Shown: positions 1 to 11,400, counted from the stretch's first letter. The stretch is DNA of 64,000 nucleotides from Leucosporidium creatinivorum (GCA_001600635.1 BCKL01000026.1:235553-299552); one strand, 5' to 3'. The notes: generated by a model not told the origin, from the letters alone. Made by a program: numbers and translations.

Positions 1-316
1 ACCGAGCTCCCTCGCGCTTCACCAGCCTAAACACCCAGAACCTATCCCGCTGAAAGATAGCCATGACGGCGAGAAGAACCAGCGAGACCATGGCCGTGTA
101 GACGAGCAGCGCGCCGAGCACGCCTATGCGAACCTTGTAGCCAGGCGAGGGATGAGGCCATACAATCGCCTGCACACCCAAAGGTCAGCTCGTCACACTG
201 CTCAGTCGTTCTCAGAGACGCACTTCGAAGAAGGCGTCGAACGTCGAGTACGGATTGGCGCCTTCGGGAACGACAGGCCCGAGGAAGGGAAGAGTTGGAT
301 CCTTCGGCGGCGGCAT
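1..316 (-). CDS. Membrane protein, N-terminal part only (runs off the window)
   Basis: Two exons can be joined on the minus strand: 316-224, starting ATG and encoding a proline-rich beginning (MPPPKDPTLPFLGP), and 169-1. The intron between them has GTGCGT and GTGCAG ends and a GCTGAC branch site, and it keeps the frame. Exon 2 encodes one clear hydrophobic segment, VLGALLVYTAMVSLVLLAVM, followed by a basic stretch (FRLVKREGAR), which fits a membrane segment with a positively charged cytoplasmic side. The rest of the gene lies outside the window. The first-exon layout resembles the multi-pass hypothetical proteins common in basidiomycetes, but no family can be named from about 87 residues. Confidence 0.6.
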
Positions 317-1252
317 GGTGGCCAATGCTGGGGTCGCGTTGTGTGCAGTACAGTCGAGTTGGCTTGCTGTGTGCTAAGTTTGGAGGACAAGGAAGCGCAA
401 AGCCAGCGCTGTGGTGAGGCGCGGAACGTCGCCTGCCGAGTTGGGCTTCTGGAGCCCCCTCCCAGAAGCAAGGGCGGGCTGGAAGTCGGGGAGACGGGCC
501 TAGTTACTGCTATCGTAAATGAGAGCCATCGAATTCATCGAACGTCTCTCGCGATGACATTTGAGGCATAAGAAGGCAGGGCTCAGCAGAGCGAGCGCCG
601 AGGCAGCTCCGACGAGGAGCTCCCGACGATGAGCTGTATATAAGTGGTCCGGGAGGCAGCAGGACAGCAGGCAAGAGCCATTTGCTGATGACTAGAGGCT
701 CTGCCGTGAGCGACACGCCATTTTGCTCCGTTTACTGCCTTCGAGCTCAGTCGAAATCGACGCCGAGGGGCTCGCCGAGCGACCGAAACGCTCGTGAAGC
801 GGCCGGAAGCACTTCGACAGATCAACAACGAATCTGGTGAGGCCTGAGCTATGATCTCCGCCGTCGAAGCGAGCTCAGCGATGTGGAGCTGCATCCCGAG
901 AAGTAGCGACCGACTTCCGACCCAGCAGCGACGCTGTAGGCGCTGCTCGAACTCCAGCGAGGCTGAGAGAGCAAGACAAGGGTGGCAGATGTCTACTGAT
1001 CTATACTAGCTGTAGCCCGAGCCGCAAGAGTCTGCAGCAAACCGTGAAGAGCTGCCCAAGGGGGCGCCAGCTCAGCTTGGAGCTGATGATCTTCTGTGGA
1101 GCATCCTGGAGTGCAGCTGAGCAGTACCTGCATCGGAGAAGTTGAATTGGGAAGACGAGCGAGGTGAGGTGAGATCCAACACGCAGAGTAGGAGATGAAG
1201 AGTGATTCAGCTCGGCGCTCCACATCTTGAACTCCGCCCTCTCGCTGCTCTC
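317..1252. other. Intergenic region, 936 bases
   Basis: This is the shared upstream region of two divergent genes (the membrane protein at 1-316 and the Yippee gene at 1253). No exon series with splice signals and a recognisable product was found. A TATATAA box-like string lies at 637-643, but it is over 300 bases from the nearer start, so its use is uncertain. Confidence 0.5.
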
Positions 1253-1936
1253 ATGTCTTCTCCGCCCACGTCGCCCGGATACGAAGCAGCAGAAGTACAT
1301 CTCACGTACCTACCAGATCATATTCCCTCCTACCGCTGCGCCAGTTGCGCGATCGAGCTCGCGCTGCAAGATGAACTCGTCTCTCGCGCCTTCTCGGGAG
1401 CGAATGGACCAGCTTACTTGCTCAGATCAACGTGAGTGGTCTCTGTACGCTTCCCTGCTTGGGGAGAGCATTCTAACTGACCCTTCGCTGCACTCAGTAT
1501 CAATACGAAAGCGGGGCGGAAGGGATCGAAGGAGCTCTTGACGGGGAAGCACACTATTGCTCGTGAGTAGCTTCGAGTTTGATGCAGAGAAAAACTCGTG
1601 CTAACCCACCCTACCCTGCAACAGCCATCACCTGCCTCTGCTGTTCCGCCGAGCTCGGCTGGACCTACGTTCGGCGTTCGCCCCTTTGCTCTCGGAACGC
1701 TGTCGCTGATCCTCTTCTACGGCAGTACCAAGCGCCGGAACAGTCCCAGAAGTACAAGGAGGGCAAGACCATTCTCGAGAAGGTGAGTCGTCCCTGGTGA
1801 CAGCTTCGCCGAGCTTCGGCTGACCCTTCGCCCTCTCTTCGTAGAGCAAGATATACAAGGTAAGCTCAGAGGGGTAATGTCAGACTTGGACAGATCGCTG
1901 ATCCTTCTCGCTCGCTCGCAGGACAACAAGTGGTAG
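1253..1936 (+). CDS. MOH1: Yippee-like zinc-binding protein (MOH1/YPEL family)
   Basis: Six exons (1253-1431, 1498-1562, 1625-1668, 1726-1782, 1845-1859, 1922-1936) join without a frame break to a 124-residue protein, the usual length for this family. The fold's two zinc-binding CxxC pairs are visible (CASC near the start, CLCC after the middle), as are the family blocks TGKHT, LGWTYYQA and QKYKEGK. The exon 3/4 junction was chosen because it gives LGWTYYQAPEQSQKYKEG, which matches the family; the unspliced reading does not. Exons 5 and 6 are only 15 bases each. An in-frame upstream ATG at 1202 would add 17 residues that match nothing. Yippee proteins are small nuclear or cytoplasmic zinc proteins linked to growth and stress; their biochemical role is poorly known. 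Confidence 0.9.
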
Positions 1937-2228
1937 CCTCTGAGGCTTGGAGAAGGAACACCTCGGTCCCCCTCCCGAGCTCAAGCTGAGATGGTAGGAT
2001 TGGGGAGAAGCGGGGAGTGGAGAGGTTGTATGTTCGTAGTTGTTGTTGTCATCCAAGGTCACCCAAACGCAGCACTCATCACTCGACGGCTCGAGGCTCG
2101 CAAGCGAAAGCCAAGCTCCCTCCCAGCGAACCGACGGCGAGAGCTGATCAACAGGTTGAAATACATACACCACTGCAAAACGGCCGATCAAGAATCCCGA
2201 CTATCCCTCCCGAGCCTCACGACCACAT

Positions 2229-3148
2229 CTAACTCGTTGTCGCCGGCCGAAGTGCCCTCAGCCTCGCTGCCAGAGCATCCTCCTGCTGCTCATTGACCTG
2301 CGGCTGCGACAGCTCTGGCACCTTGTTGATCTCGGCCTGACCCAGCTCGTGTTGCACCTCGAGTCCTGCTTCGTCGGCGACTTGAGCCATCAGTAGCTCG
2401 ACCTGGTCGGTGGGAGCGGCGGTCGCGGCGTCGGCGGAGAGAGTGCCCTCGAGGTAGCCCGTTTGGACGTCCAGATCCTCGAACTGCGACTCAAACTTGT
2501 CCATGACCATGGAGATCTGCTCGGAGGGATCGGGATGAGCTTGATACCGAGCAGGAAGGGCTGGGGAAGGGACGCACCCGCTCGAGGTTCATATCGGCCA
2601 TTGCGCGATCCATGTTCTTGACTACGGCGGTCATGCTTCCCGTCACCTGTAGATGTACATCGTAAGCCCTAGCTTTCGAGCCGTACAGTCCTCGACAAAC
2701 CCACCTGACGCATCGTCACCGCCGTCTCGACTCGACTGCTCACGGCGTCGATCCTGCTGCTCAATCGCAACAGGTTGAGGCTCTCATTCTTCTTCCTGAT
2801 GGCATTGGAAGCGTAGATCTTGGCTCCCTCGGTGTTGCCTTGCGTCAGAGCCTGCAGACGGCGTCAGTCAGCTGGGGAAACGAGCTGGAGCTGCAGCAAC
2901 ATAGCTCCTCGCCTTCTTTAGCTTGGCCTTCTCTGCTACCTCATCCTTGGCTGCCTTGCGCGACTGCTTCTGTAGCTGCTTGGTGGTGAACTAGAGTCGC
3001 AAGTGGGGCATCAGCTTGCGAGACTCGGGCACACTGCTGGGAGATGGCTCACCTTGAGCTGGAAGAGGGATTCTAATAGGTTGTAGCTCTGTTAGCCTGT
3101 AGCTCGTCACTGCTGTAGGAACTACTCACTTTCGAGTCCTGAGGACAT
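2229..3148 (-). CDS. DID2: ESCRT-III-associated protein DID2/CHMP1
   Basis: The gene encodes a Did2/CHMP1 protein, which works with ESCRT-III and Vps4 in membrane scission at multivesicular bodies. The N-terminal exons give MSSGLEKSLFQLKFTTKQL and a basic helix. The middle has [18 protein letters not shown] and the C-terminal exon [20 protein letters not shown]. The tail ends [11 protein letters not shown], the position of the MIT-interacting motif (leucines spaced along an acidic-basic helix) that binds Vps4. Exon 1 is 3148-3130 and exon 2 is 3072-3053. The exon before the long central exon appears to end at an AAG followed by GCGAGG, i.e. a GC-AG intron; the only GT nearby would insert four residues. 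The start lies 186 bases from that of RPL1 on the other strand, so the two share a short divergent promoter. Confidence 0.93.
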
Positions 3149-3334
3149 TGCTGGGTTGTGGGCGGAGGGAGAGGGCCGTCTCTGAGCTCGAGCCTCGATT
3201 TCCTCCAAAGTTCGATTTCGGCGCGGCAGGCAGAGTCTTCTCTTTCCCTCCGTTCCCTCTTCGCGGTTAGTCCTCTCATCGCCTGCAGCCGTAGCAGCCA
3301 GCACAAATGCTTACTATTCTAGACATTCACGTAG

Positions 3335-4765
3335 ATGTCTTCCAAGATCAGCGTTTCCAGCGTGCGTGGCTCCATCAAGGAGCTGCTCGAGCAGTCCACC
3401 GGCGAGAAGAAGCGTAACTTCGTCGAGACCGTGAGTCTTGAGCGCTTCTGTGGGTCGGTAGGGAGGCGAAAGCTAACAATCTACCTTACTACACCCTAGG
3501 TTGAGCTCCAAATCGGCCTCAAGAACTACGACCCCCAGCGTGACAAGCGTTTCTCGGGAACCATCAAGTGAGGCGTTGTACCTCATTAGGACCTTCGAGC
3601 GACACATCCTCCCCTTCCTATCTACCTCATGGGTGCCCTCGGCGGGTTGGCGAGTCGATGGGATGTTGTGGTCGAGCAGGGGGGTCAGGAGACGGATTTT
3701 CACGGCGACGGCTTCGGGGGGCTGTAGGAGCTCTCGGGAGGTCGTGCAGAGGGCAGGGGGCGGCTCAGCAGGTGGAGAAGGATTGTTTGCACTCGGTTGC
3801 AGGGTCGAGGACACGCCACATGACCACACGCGTACGTAGGCCAGGATCTCGGGGGCTGACCCGACCTCTCCCCTCCTCTACAGGCTCCCCCATCTCCCCC
3901 GCCCTCGCATGTCGATCTGCATTCTCGCCGATGCTCTCGATATCGATCGTGCCAAGCTCATCGAGCTCGAGGTGCGTTCTTGGTGTTGTTGTTGTGTTGC
4001 CGGAGGTGCGCCGAGCTGACCCCTCGCTTTCCGCTCCACAGTACATGTCGGTCGACGATCTTAAGAAGCTCAACAAGAACAAGAAGCTCGTTAAGAAGCT
4101 CGCCAAGAAGTACGATGCCTTCCTCGCCTCGGACGCCTTGATCAAGCAGATCCCCCGTCTCCTCGGTCCCGGACTCTCCAAGGCTGGAAAGTTCCCCACG
4201 TAACTATCTGTATCTCTTTCGTTACCTCTAGAGCTCTCGCCGACCTCTCCTCCCCTACAGCCCCATCGGCCACGGTGACGACCTCGGAAACAAGGTCGCC
4301 GAGGTTCGCTCGACGATCAAGTTCCAGCTGAAGAAGGTGCTCTGCCTCGGAGTCGCCGTCGGCCACGTCGAGATGACCGATGACCAGCTCGTCGCCAACA
4401 CGATGCTCGCCATCAACTTCCTCATCTCGCTCCTCAAGAAGAACTGGCAGGTGAGTCGGTGTTGTCAATTCGGAGGGATGGAGGGAGGCAGGAGAGGCGC
4501 ACTGCGGCGGAGCAGGGCAAGCAAGGGGATAGGAGCTGCCTTGCCACACCTTCTACGGAGCTGAAGGGCGGCCAGAAGAGCTTGCACTAGGGTTGCCTGG
4601 ACCAGAGGCGGCGAAGCGAGCAGACGGGGCAACTCGGCGCAGACATTTCCAAGTCCCGCCCGCTCTTTCAAGACACAAACTGACCCATTCCTCTTCCTAT
4701 TCTTCCAGAATGTCAAGAGCTTGACGCTCAAGTCCTCCATGGGCAAGCCTTACCGCATCTTCTAA
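3335..4765 (+). CDS. RPL1: Large ribosomal subunit protein uL1 (L10a)
   Basis: Six exons (3335-3430, 3500-3567, 3884-3971, 4042-4199, 4261-4450, 4709-4765) join in frame to 218 residues, normal for cytosolic uL1, the L1-stalk protein that contacts the E-site tRNA. Clear blocks are [20 protein letters not shown], the basic run [19 protein letters not shown], the conserved [15 protein letters not shown] and the ending [10 protein letters not shown]. Introns 2 (316 bases) and 5 (258 bases) are long for this window; I looked for box C/D snoRNA signals in both and saw no convincing pair. Exons 5 and 6, with the DNA downstream, recur as an inverted copy at 7699-8311, but only this copy is complete. 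Confidence 0.96.
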
Positions 4766-5258
4766 GCGTGAGCCGAGCCGAGCCCTTCTCTTTCTTTCTT
4801 CTCGCTGACGAGTCTCTCTACCAATGAACAGTGCTAGCTTCCCCCCCTCTACGAATTGGATNCCTCCCTACCGCCTACAACCCACACAGAACGCACGCTG
4901 ACACCAACACCAGGTATTGAGTTACACTGGCGCTTGGAAGCTGGCCTCGGGAAGCAGTCCTCTTTTCGTACACTCCTTCGCTTTGAAAGCCCCCTTTGTT
5001 CATCGCACTCTTGGTCCGTGTACCGTACGAGCGAGCGAGAGAGAGCGCGAGCATGAGAGCTGCACGAGAAGGGCGGTGCGGAAGCGTGTCGTGCTCCACG
5101 CTGCCCGAGCTCTCGGCGCTCGGCGCTCGTCTCGTCGTTGCTCCCACCGCCAACTCTGCTGACCTGCTCGAGTGGGAGACGCTTTGAACTTGCTCAAAGG
5201 GGTCGTGCTCCCTTCTTCCACTCGTCTGCTCAGCAAGCTGCCCCAGCGAGCTCGCTTT
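4250..5258 (+). repeat. Left arm of a large inverted repeat
   Basis: The stretch from the last bases of RPL1 intron 4 through exon 6 and onward to 5258 reappears as its reverse complement at 7023-8311. Paired positions sum to 12561 over the RPL1 part and to 12281 at the inner end. The sequenced parts look identical except for a homopolymer (seven C here, eight G in the other arm, near 4841 and 7720) and one base near the inner edge. A single undetermined base at 4862 sits exactly where the other arm enters its N gap. Near-perfect identity and these flaws make an assembly fold-back possible; see findings. Confidence 0.85.
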
Positions 5259-5260
5259 GG

Positions 5261-5709
5261 CGAGGGCGGAAGAGCCTGAGGTCAAAGCGGCGGGAGTGTA
5301 CTCTGGCGTGTCGGCGAAGACACCTCGCTCTTCATCTTCTTTGAGGCGCTCAGCTACTGAAAGCTGGTCGACGAGCTGTGCAAGGGATAGAGAGGTAGAG
5401 GTCAGATTCTGCGACGAAGCCTCGAGGCCAAGGCGAGTCCACTCGGCGAGGAGGCGACGGCCGAGGGCGTGACAACTCACCTGACTAATGATCTTCTCCG
5501 CTTCTCCATTCCTGAAGCCTCGGTCCTTTCCCATCCCACCTCCGGTAGCCTGATACGCCTCCTCCTTGAGCGCGACAATCGCCTCGTGAATCCCATCCCT
5601 CGTCACATCTCGACAAACAGCCTCGAGGTTGGTGGCCATGCCGTCGATGCTCGTTTGAATCTTCTGAGTAGCGTGTCGAGTATTTTGGAGCGCCGAGAAG
5701 ATGGCGACG
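5261..5709 (-). repeat. Partial copy of the 8465-11754 TPR gene
   Basis: This segment matches 10659-11109 in the same orientation, with scattered substitutions and small indels by eye. It covers the exon that encodes VAIFSALQNTRHATQKIQTS and GIHEAIVALKEEAYQATGGG, the following intron with identical splice sites, and the start of the next exon (LVDQLSVAERLKEDEERG). The encoded residues differ at only a few places from the full gene (for example QNT against QDT, RDV against RDA). The similarity stops abruptly at both ends, as expected for a partial duplication. Confidence 0.85.
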
Positions 5710-6543
5710 CAAGTCGACTCGCGACGCTCCAGCCAGCAGGTGCTCGACGAAGAGGACTTGAGCAAAAGTCGGGAGCATCCGAGCAGGCCCAGCTCCACCT
5801 GCAGCACTCCAGACTTGGATTTCTTTGACCAAGAATTCAACGGCAAGCGAGAATTCGGAGCGTGGCCAAGCCTGCACGCCGCCTTGCGTCAGCCAAGTCT
5901 CGGCGATGTTGACAGCGTGAGTGAAGCACTTGCCTCGTCAATGTTCTGATCATCGCGGAACGCCAAAAAAGCGAACACTCCCTCGAAGAAAGCCTCGAGT
6001 GCGTCCCATCCCTCGGCGATGCGCTTCCGAGCGTCGACGGCTCGGCGCCGAGAAATGGCTCCCCTCGCCTGCCTAGCCCAGTACCTTCTCGCGAGCCAGT
6101 CGTCGCGGGAGCGTTCGTCGTTGGTCATGAAAGTGAGCTGGTCGAGGAAGGGCATGGCGTTCTGCTCTCCCAGCGCGACGATGGCTAGGACTTGAGGAAT
6201 CTTGTCGGAGGGCTCGGCGAGAAGAGCAGCGAGGTGGCGGTCGATGTGCGCTCAATGTGAGGGCGAGCGACGATGGATTGGTAGAGCGAGGGAGACTCCT
6301 TCTGCTGCTGAGCAGGGAAGGCGAGCTTCATGTCTGCCTGGTTCTCTTCGTCCGCGAGCTCAACGAACGTTGGCGTGCGGCCCATCTTCCAGCAGCAGGC
6401 AGCAATCTGCTTGAAGACAGTAGCGAAAGTAGGAGAGACGAGGGTGCAGGCAAGAAGAGTCGAGACGGTCTCGGCGTGGCTGGGCGGCAGCTGCTTCAGG
6501 ATCTCTTCCACGAGCTCGGGCGGTATGGCGAGGACGGGCCTGT
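5261..6543 (-). pseudogene. Broken F-box gene joined to a piece of a TPR gene
   Basis: An exon beginning at 6543, after a good acceptor with a GCTGAC branch site, encodes an F-box: AIPPELVEEILKQLPP, then LLACTLVSPTFATVF. The frame is lost near 6250, where a one-base change would be needed to pass from IVARPHIE to DRHLAALLAEPSDKIPQVLA. It then runs on through FLDQLTFMTNDERSRDDW to a GCAAGT-CAG intron near 5920-5870 and an exon with AVEFLVKEIQVWSAAGG. After about 5709 the sequence changes to a copy of the neighbouring TPR gene, in a different frame. No plausible first exon with ATG was found upstream. It may be a decayed chimera, or the join may be an assembly error beside the N gap. Confidence 0.5.
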
Positions 6544-7188
6544 CTGTAGGTGTACAGGAGAGTCAGCAATGCTCCGTTTGTGCTTATCTACGTCGCGGGG
6601 CTCACCAAGAGCGAGTGAGCTCAGCGTTGTGCCTGGAGGGCAAGTGGAGGAGCGAGAACTCCCTCAGCTCTAGTCCAGCTCAGAAGAGGGGTTACCTCGT
6701 TGTAGGCGAGCTCGCAGCAGTTAAGGGTACAGTTTAGGTGAGCATACAATCTTACGGGCTCTGAGCAGCTACAGAATCACCTCCAAGCGCTCTCCGCCGT
6801 CTCCTCGGCTTCCTCAGCTCCTCCTTGCTCGGCGCTTTCTCTGCTCGCTCGCTCAGCTCAGTCTCGATCCCTACAGTGGTACATCCAACCCTGCGAGCCG
6901 ACCGAGCTGCCTTTCCACGCCCAGCCCGAAAGTGGGAGCGCGGTCGCTGCTTGAGCGTTCATGAGGGGGGCGGGACGGTCCCGCCCCCCACATGGTCGTC
7001 GCCGAGCGCCCGCCTCTGGCAAAAAGTGAGCTCGCTGGGGCAGCTTGCTGAGCAGACGAGTGGAAGAAGGGAGCACGACCCCTTTGAGCAAGTTCAAAGC
7101 GTCTCCCACTCGAGCAGGTCAGCAGAGTTGGCGGTGGGAGCAACGACGAGACGAGCGCCGAGCGCCGAGAGCTCGGGCAGCGTGGAGC

Positions 7189-7698
7189 NNNNNNNNNNNN
7201 NNNNNNNNNNNNNNNNNNNNNNNNNNNNNNNNNNNNNNNNNNNNNNNNNNNNNNNNNNNNNNNNNNNNNNNNNNNNNNNNNNNNNNNNNNNNNNNNNNNN
7301 NNNNNNNNNNNNNNNNNNNNNNNNNNNNNNNNNNNNNNNNNNNNNNNNNNNNNNNNNNNNNNNNNNNNNNNNNNNNNNNNNNNNNNNNNNNNNNNNNNNN
7401 NNNNNNNNNNNNNNNNNNNNNNNNNNNNNNNNNNNNNNNNNNNNNNNNNNNNNNNNNNNNNNNNNNNNNNNNNNNNNNNNNNNNNNNNNNNNNNNNNNNN
7501 NNNNNNNNNNNNNNNNNNNNNNNNNNNNNNNNNNNNNNNNNNNNNNNNNNNNNNNNNNNNNNNNNNNNNNNNNNNNNNNNNNNNNNNNNNNNNNNNNNNN
7601 NNNNNNNNNNNNNNNNNNNNNNNNNNNNNNNNNNNNNNNNNNNNNNNNNNNNNNNNNNNNNNNNNNNNNNNNNNNNNNNNNNNNNNNNNNNNNNNNNN
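7189..7698. other. Assembly gap (510 unknown bases)
   Basis: A run of N. The matching part of the left arm (4862-5092) is only 231 bases, so the gap size is either an estimate or holds extra DNA. Confidence 0.98.
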
Positions 7699-7795
7699 AT
7701 CCAATTCGTAGAGGGGGGGGAAGCTAGCACTGTTCATTGGTAGAGAGACTCGTCAGCGAGAAGAAAGAAAGAGAAGGGCTCGGCTCGGCTCACGC

Positions 7796-8300
7796 TTAGA
7801 AGATGCGGTAAGGCTTGCCCATGGAGGACTTGAGCGTCAAGCTCTTGACATTCTGGAAGAATAGGAAGAGGAATGGGTCAGTTTGTGTCTTGAAAGAGCG
7901 GGCGGGACTTGGAAATGTCTGCGCCGAGTTGCCCCGTCTGCTCGCTTCGCCGCCTCTGGTCCAGGCAACCCTAGTGCAAGCTCTTCTGGCCGCCCTTCAG
8001 CTCCGTAGAAGGTGTGGCAAGGCAGCTCCTATCCCCTTGCTTGCCCTGCTCCGCCGCAGTGCGCCTCTCCTGCCTCCCTCCATCCCTCCGAATTGACAAC
8101 ACCGACTCACCTGCCAGTTCTTCTTGAGGAGCGAGATGAGGAAGTTGATGGCGAGCATCGTGTTGGCGACGAGCTGGTCATCGGTCATCTCGACGTGGCC
8201 GACGGCGACTCCGAGGCAGAGCACCTTCTTCAGCTGGAACTTGATCGTCGAGCGAACCTCGGCGACCTTGTTTCCGAGGTCGTCACCGTGGCCGATGGGG
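7796..8300 (-). pseudogene. Inverted copy of RPL1 exons 5 and 6
   Basis: Positions 8300-8111 and 7852-7796 repeat RPL1 exons 5 and 6 with identical coding sequence and the same intron. The first four exons and the promoter are absent, so this copy cannot make uL1 on its own. Its perfect coding identity suggests either a very young duplication or an assembly artefact. Confidence 0.8.
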
Positions 8301-8464
8301 CTGTAGGGGAGCCATCACACGTCGATCAGGCTGTCCTCAAGAGTGCTCTGTAGTCTTTCGAGTTAGTAAAAAGCCGAAACCAGGTTGAGCGGCCATTCGA
8401 TTTCAAAGTCAGGCCCTGCTCGGCGACTAAACCCCCCTCGCTCTCTCGTCAGCCTCCTCGTGCA

Positions 8465-11400
8465 TTATATCCCATACTCCTCCCGCTGCTTCGTGTACAC
8501 AAACCGCTTGGACGGATCGAGCGCAATCGCACGATCAAAGTCGTTGGCGGCACCGTCTCGGTCGCCGCACTCGACGCGCATCTCGGCAAGGGCGGCGCCT
8601 GCGTTTAATGACCGTGAATGAGAGAGAAGAGAGGAGGGCGAGGTGTCAGCGGAATGTTCTGGTAGTTGAGATAGACTAGGAGGCGCACGAAAAGCTCCAG
8701 TGTCCTTGACGGCGGAGGGCCGAAGTCGGATGCCCGCTTCGAAGTCCTCAAGAGCGGCTTCGAAGTCGTTCCTACGAATCAACAGAGAGTCAGCGTTTAA
8801 CGAAAAGCAAAGAGAGAGTACGGAAACTCACATCGCGAACCTCGCGCTGCCTCGCAAGCAAACGCTTGTCGCCCGACCTTCCCTCCTGCTCCCTTCTCCT
8901 CACTCAGCTCGGGCACCGAAGCTCCACTACTCCATCGTTCAGTAGGCATCTCCTTCTTCTCCTGGGCAAGCAGAATCTCCTCGCCAAAGTGTCGATTCAG
9001 ATTGATGGAGGTATCGAGGTCGAGGAGGCCCGAGGTGAGCGATTCGGTCGAGAGCGAGCCGGTGGCGACCTCGTGCTGGATGAGGGAGAGACCGCGGCAG
9101 GCTGTATGAGGAAATAGCGTTAGGGAGCCGGCGGCCGTAAGCGGGGGGATGAGCCGCCATACCGAGAGTATAGGGCTCAGGGCTCGACTTGAGGCCGAGC
9201 GAGTAGGAGAAATCGCCAACGGCCGCCTGAAAGTCCCTCAGCTGCGAGAAGGTTAGCTTTAGCTCTTCGCATCAAAGCCTTGCGAGCGTTCTGTACTCAC
9301 ACTAACATACGCCCAGCCCCTCGCCAAGTACTCCAAATCGCAATCGCTATCGCCGAGCCGACTCCTGTACGCCAGTTCCTTCGTAATAGCTTCGTTGGTC
9401 GCTGCGAGATCTTCTTGGGCGCCTCTGAGATTCCCTGCGTTGGCGCGAAGGGTGGCGCGGAGAGAGCGAGCGAGAATGTCGTGAGGCGAGGCGGCGAGGA
9501 CGAGGTCCAAGTCGAGCGAGGCGGAGGTGTAGTCGCTGCGAGGAAACGAATGCCTGTCAGATTCACAAATCGTTCCGTAGTATCAACGGAGAGAGGAAGA
9601 GCTCACTGCATCTCCTCCCTCACCAACGCTCTCGCCCTCAGCGCATCCAGATCCGGCTCTTCCTTTCCCTCTTCCCCTTCCCTCCCTCTCTGACTCAATC
9701 GTACCGCATCACTCAGATCCCTTTCCGCAGCCTCTAGATCCCTCAGTCTGTACAGCGCGATACCTCGGCGTACGCGGAGAGAGACCGAAGTCGGCTCCCA
9801 GAGGAGGATGTGCGAGAGGCGATTGACGAGTTGAGGGAGTTGGGTAGGTGAGGAGGTAGTGTAGAGTGAGAGGGTCTCCTGCGAGGTAGGGCACGAGTCA
9901 GTGAGGGCGCGAGGCGAGCGAGGGCAGAATCCGCCAACCTCGCGGTAGGCTTGTCGGCGTTCGAGGCATTCAGTTCGGCGAGTAGGGAAGGAGTTGAAGA
10001 TAGCTTCTCGTAGCTGTACCACGTCTCCGATGATGATCAGAGGCTGTACGAGGTAGATCGAGTCAGCTTCGACCGAGAGCGGGGAGGGCGAGCGATTTGC
10101 AGACCTCAGAGGGATCCCTGTCGAGGTCAGAGTCGTCAGCTTTCGTCTCACCGACGAGCCGCAAGTGCAGACCACGCACCTCATATTCTCGTGTACACCC
10201 TCGATCAACGTCCAACGATCGTGGATCAACCCATCTGCCGCCTCGGCGCAAGTCAGCTTCAGCTCTTGGACCCGCGCTTCCATCATAGCTCAGACTCACC
10301 ACTCGCCAGCACGGGGTCCACCAGATCCTTCTGATTGAAGGGGTCCTTGCTGACAAAGACGATGCTCCCCACTGGAATCTTGTCCTTCCTCTCCCTCGCC
10401 GCTCCACCGCCCGAGCATGCCGACCTCAAGCTCGTCCCCGCACTAGTCACGCTTCCTGCTGTAGTAGCCTGCTCCCTCGTGAAGATAGAGTCGTCTTCTT
10501 CGTCCGAGCGTGAAGAAGAGGGCGCGAAAGCGGATGAGGACGATGACTTGGGACGAAAAGCCGAGGAGGTGGAGAGCGAGCGAGAGTGGAGGGAGGAAGC
10601 GGGCGTGTAAGGTACGGCGGCGACTGAGGCAGAGCGGTAGGGGACGGTAGAGGGACCGGCGAGGGCGGAAGAGGTGGAGGCGGCGGGAGTGTACTCGGGC
10701 GTGTCGGGGAAGATACCTCGCTCTTCATCTTCCTTGAGGCGCTCAGCAGCCGAAAGCTGGTCGACGAGCTGGGGGAGGGATAGAGAGGTAGAGGTCAGAT
10801 TCTGCGACGAAGTCTCGAGGCCGAAGCGAGTCCACTCGGCGAGGAGGCGACCGCCGACGGCCGAGGGCGTGACAACTCACCTGACTAATGATCTTCTCCG
10901 CTTCTCCATTCCTGAAGCCTCGGTCCTTTCCCATCCCACCTCCGGTAGCCTGATACGCCTCCTCCTTGAGCGCGACAATCGCCTCGTGAATCCCATCCCT
11001 CGTCGCATCCCGACAAACAGCCTCGAGATTGGTGGCCATGCCGTCGATGCTTGTCTGAATTTTTTGAGTAGCGTGTCGAGTATCTTGGAGCGCGCTGAAG
11101 ATGGCTACGCTCATTTTGGAGGCGAACGCCTTTGTGAGACGGTCGTCGAGGTCGCGAAGCTTGTCGGCGGCTTGAAGGGTCGTCCATATCGATCTCAAGT
11201 TCTTGTCGTTCGCGAGAAGCCATCTTCTGGCGTTGGTGAAGTCCTGCGAGGAAGATACGGCGACCGAGATCAGCTTCGGCGCCCGAATTATCCGCTGCGA
11301 GAGTGCTCACCTTTTCGATAGAATCTAATGCTGGATTCTCGGTCCCCATCAACATCTGTTCTCGAACTTTGAGCCGTTCGAGGGACTACAGAGGGTGCGC

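Larger units (their letters stand above)
7023..8311 (-). repeat. Right arm of the large inverted repeat
   Basis: This is the reverse complement of 4250-5258. The sequenced parts are 7023-7188 and 7699-8311; the part between is unknown bases. The outer edge breaks within GGGGAG, six bases shared by both junctions, after which the DNA is unrelated to the RPL1 intron. Confidence 0.85.

Noticed and set aside
3568-3883. Possible snoRNA in the long RPL1 introns (also 4451-4708)
   Set aside because: No convincing C box with a partnered D box and terminal stem was seen; intron length alone is weak evidence.
4875-5846. A 323-codon minus-strand frame as a normal gene
   Set aside because: It mixes a partial copy of the TPR gene with inverted-repeat DNA and reads through an intron; it has no credible start and is covered by the chimera and repeat entries.
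6825-7743. Long open frames across 6825-7743 on both strands
   Set aside because: Most of their length is the N gap, so they are artefacts of unknown bases.
7815-8353. Open frames in the right arm that look like independent genes
   Set aside because: They are the reverse complement of frames antisense or sense to RPL1 exons 5-6 and its 3' flank, explained by the inverted repeat.
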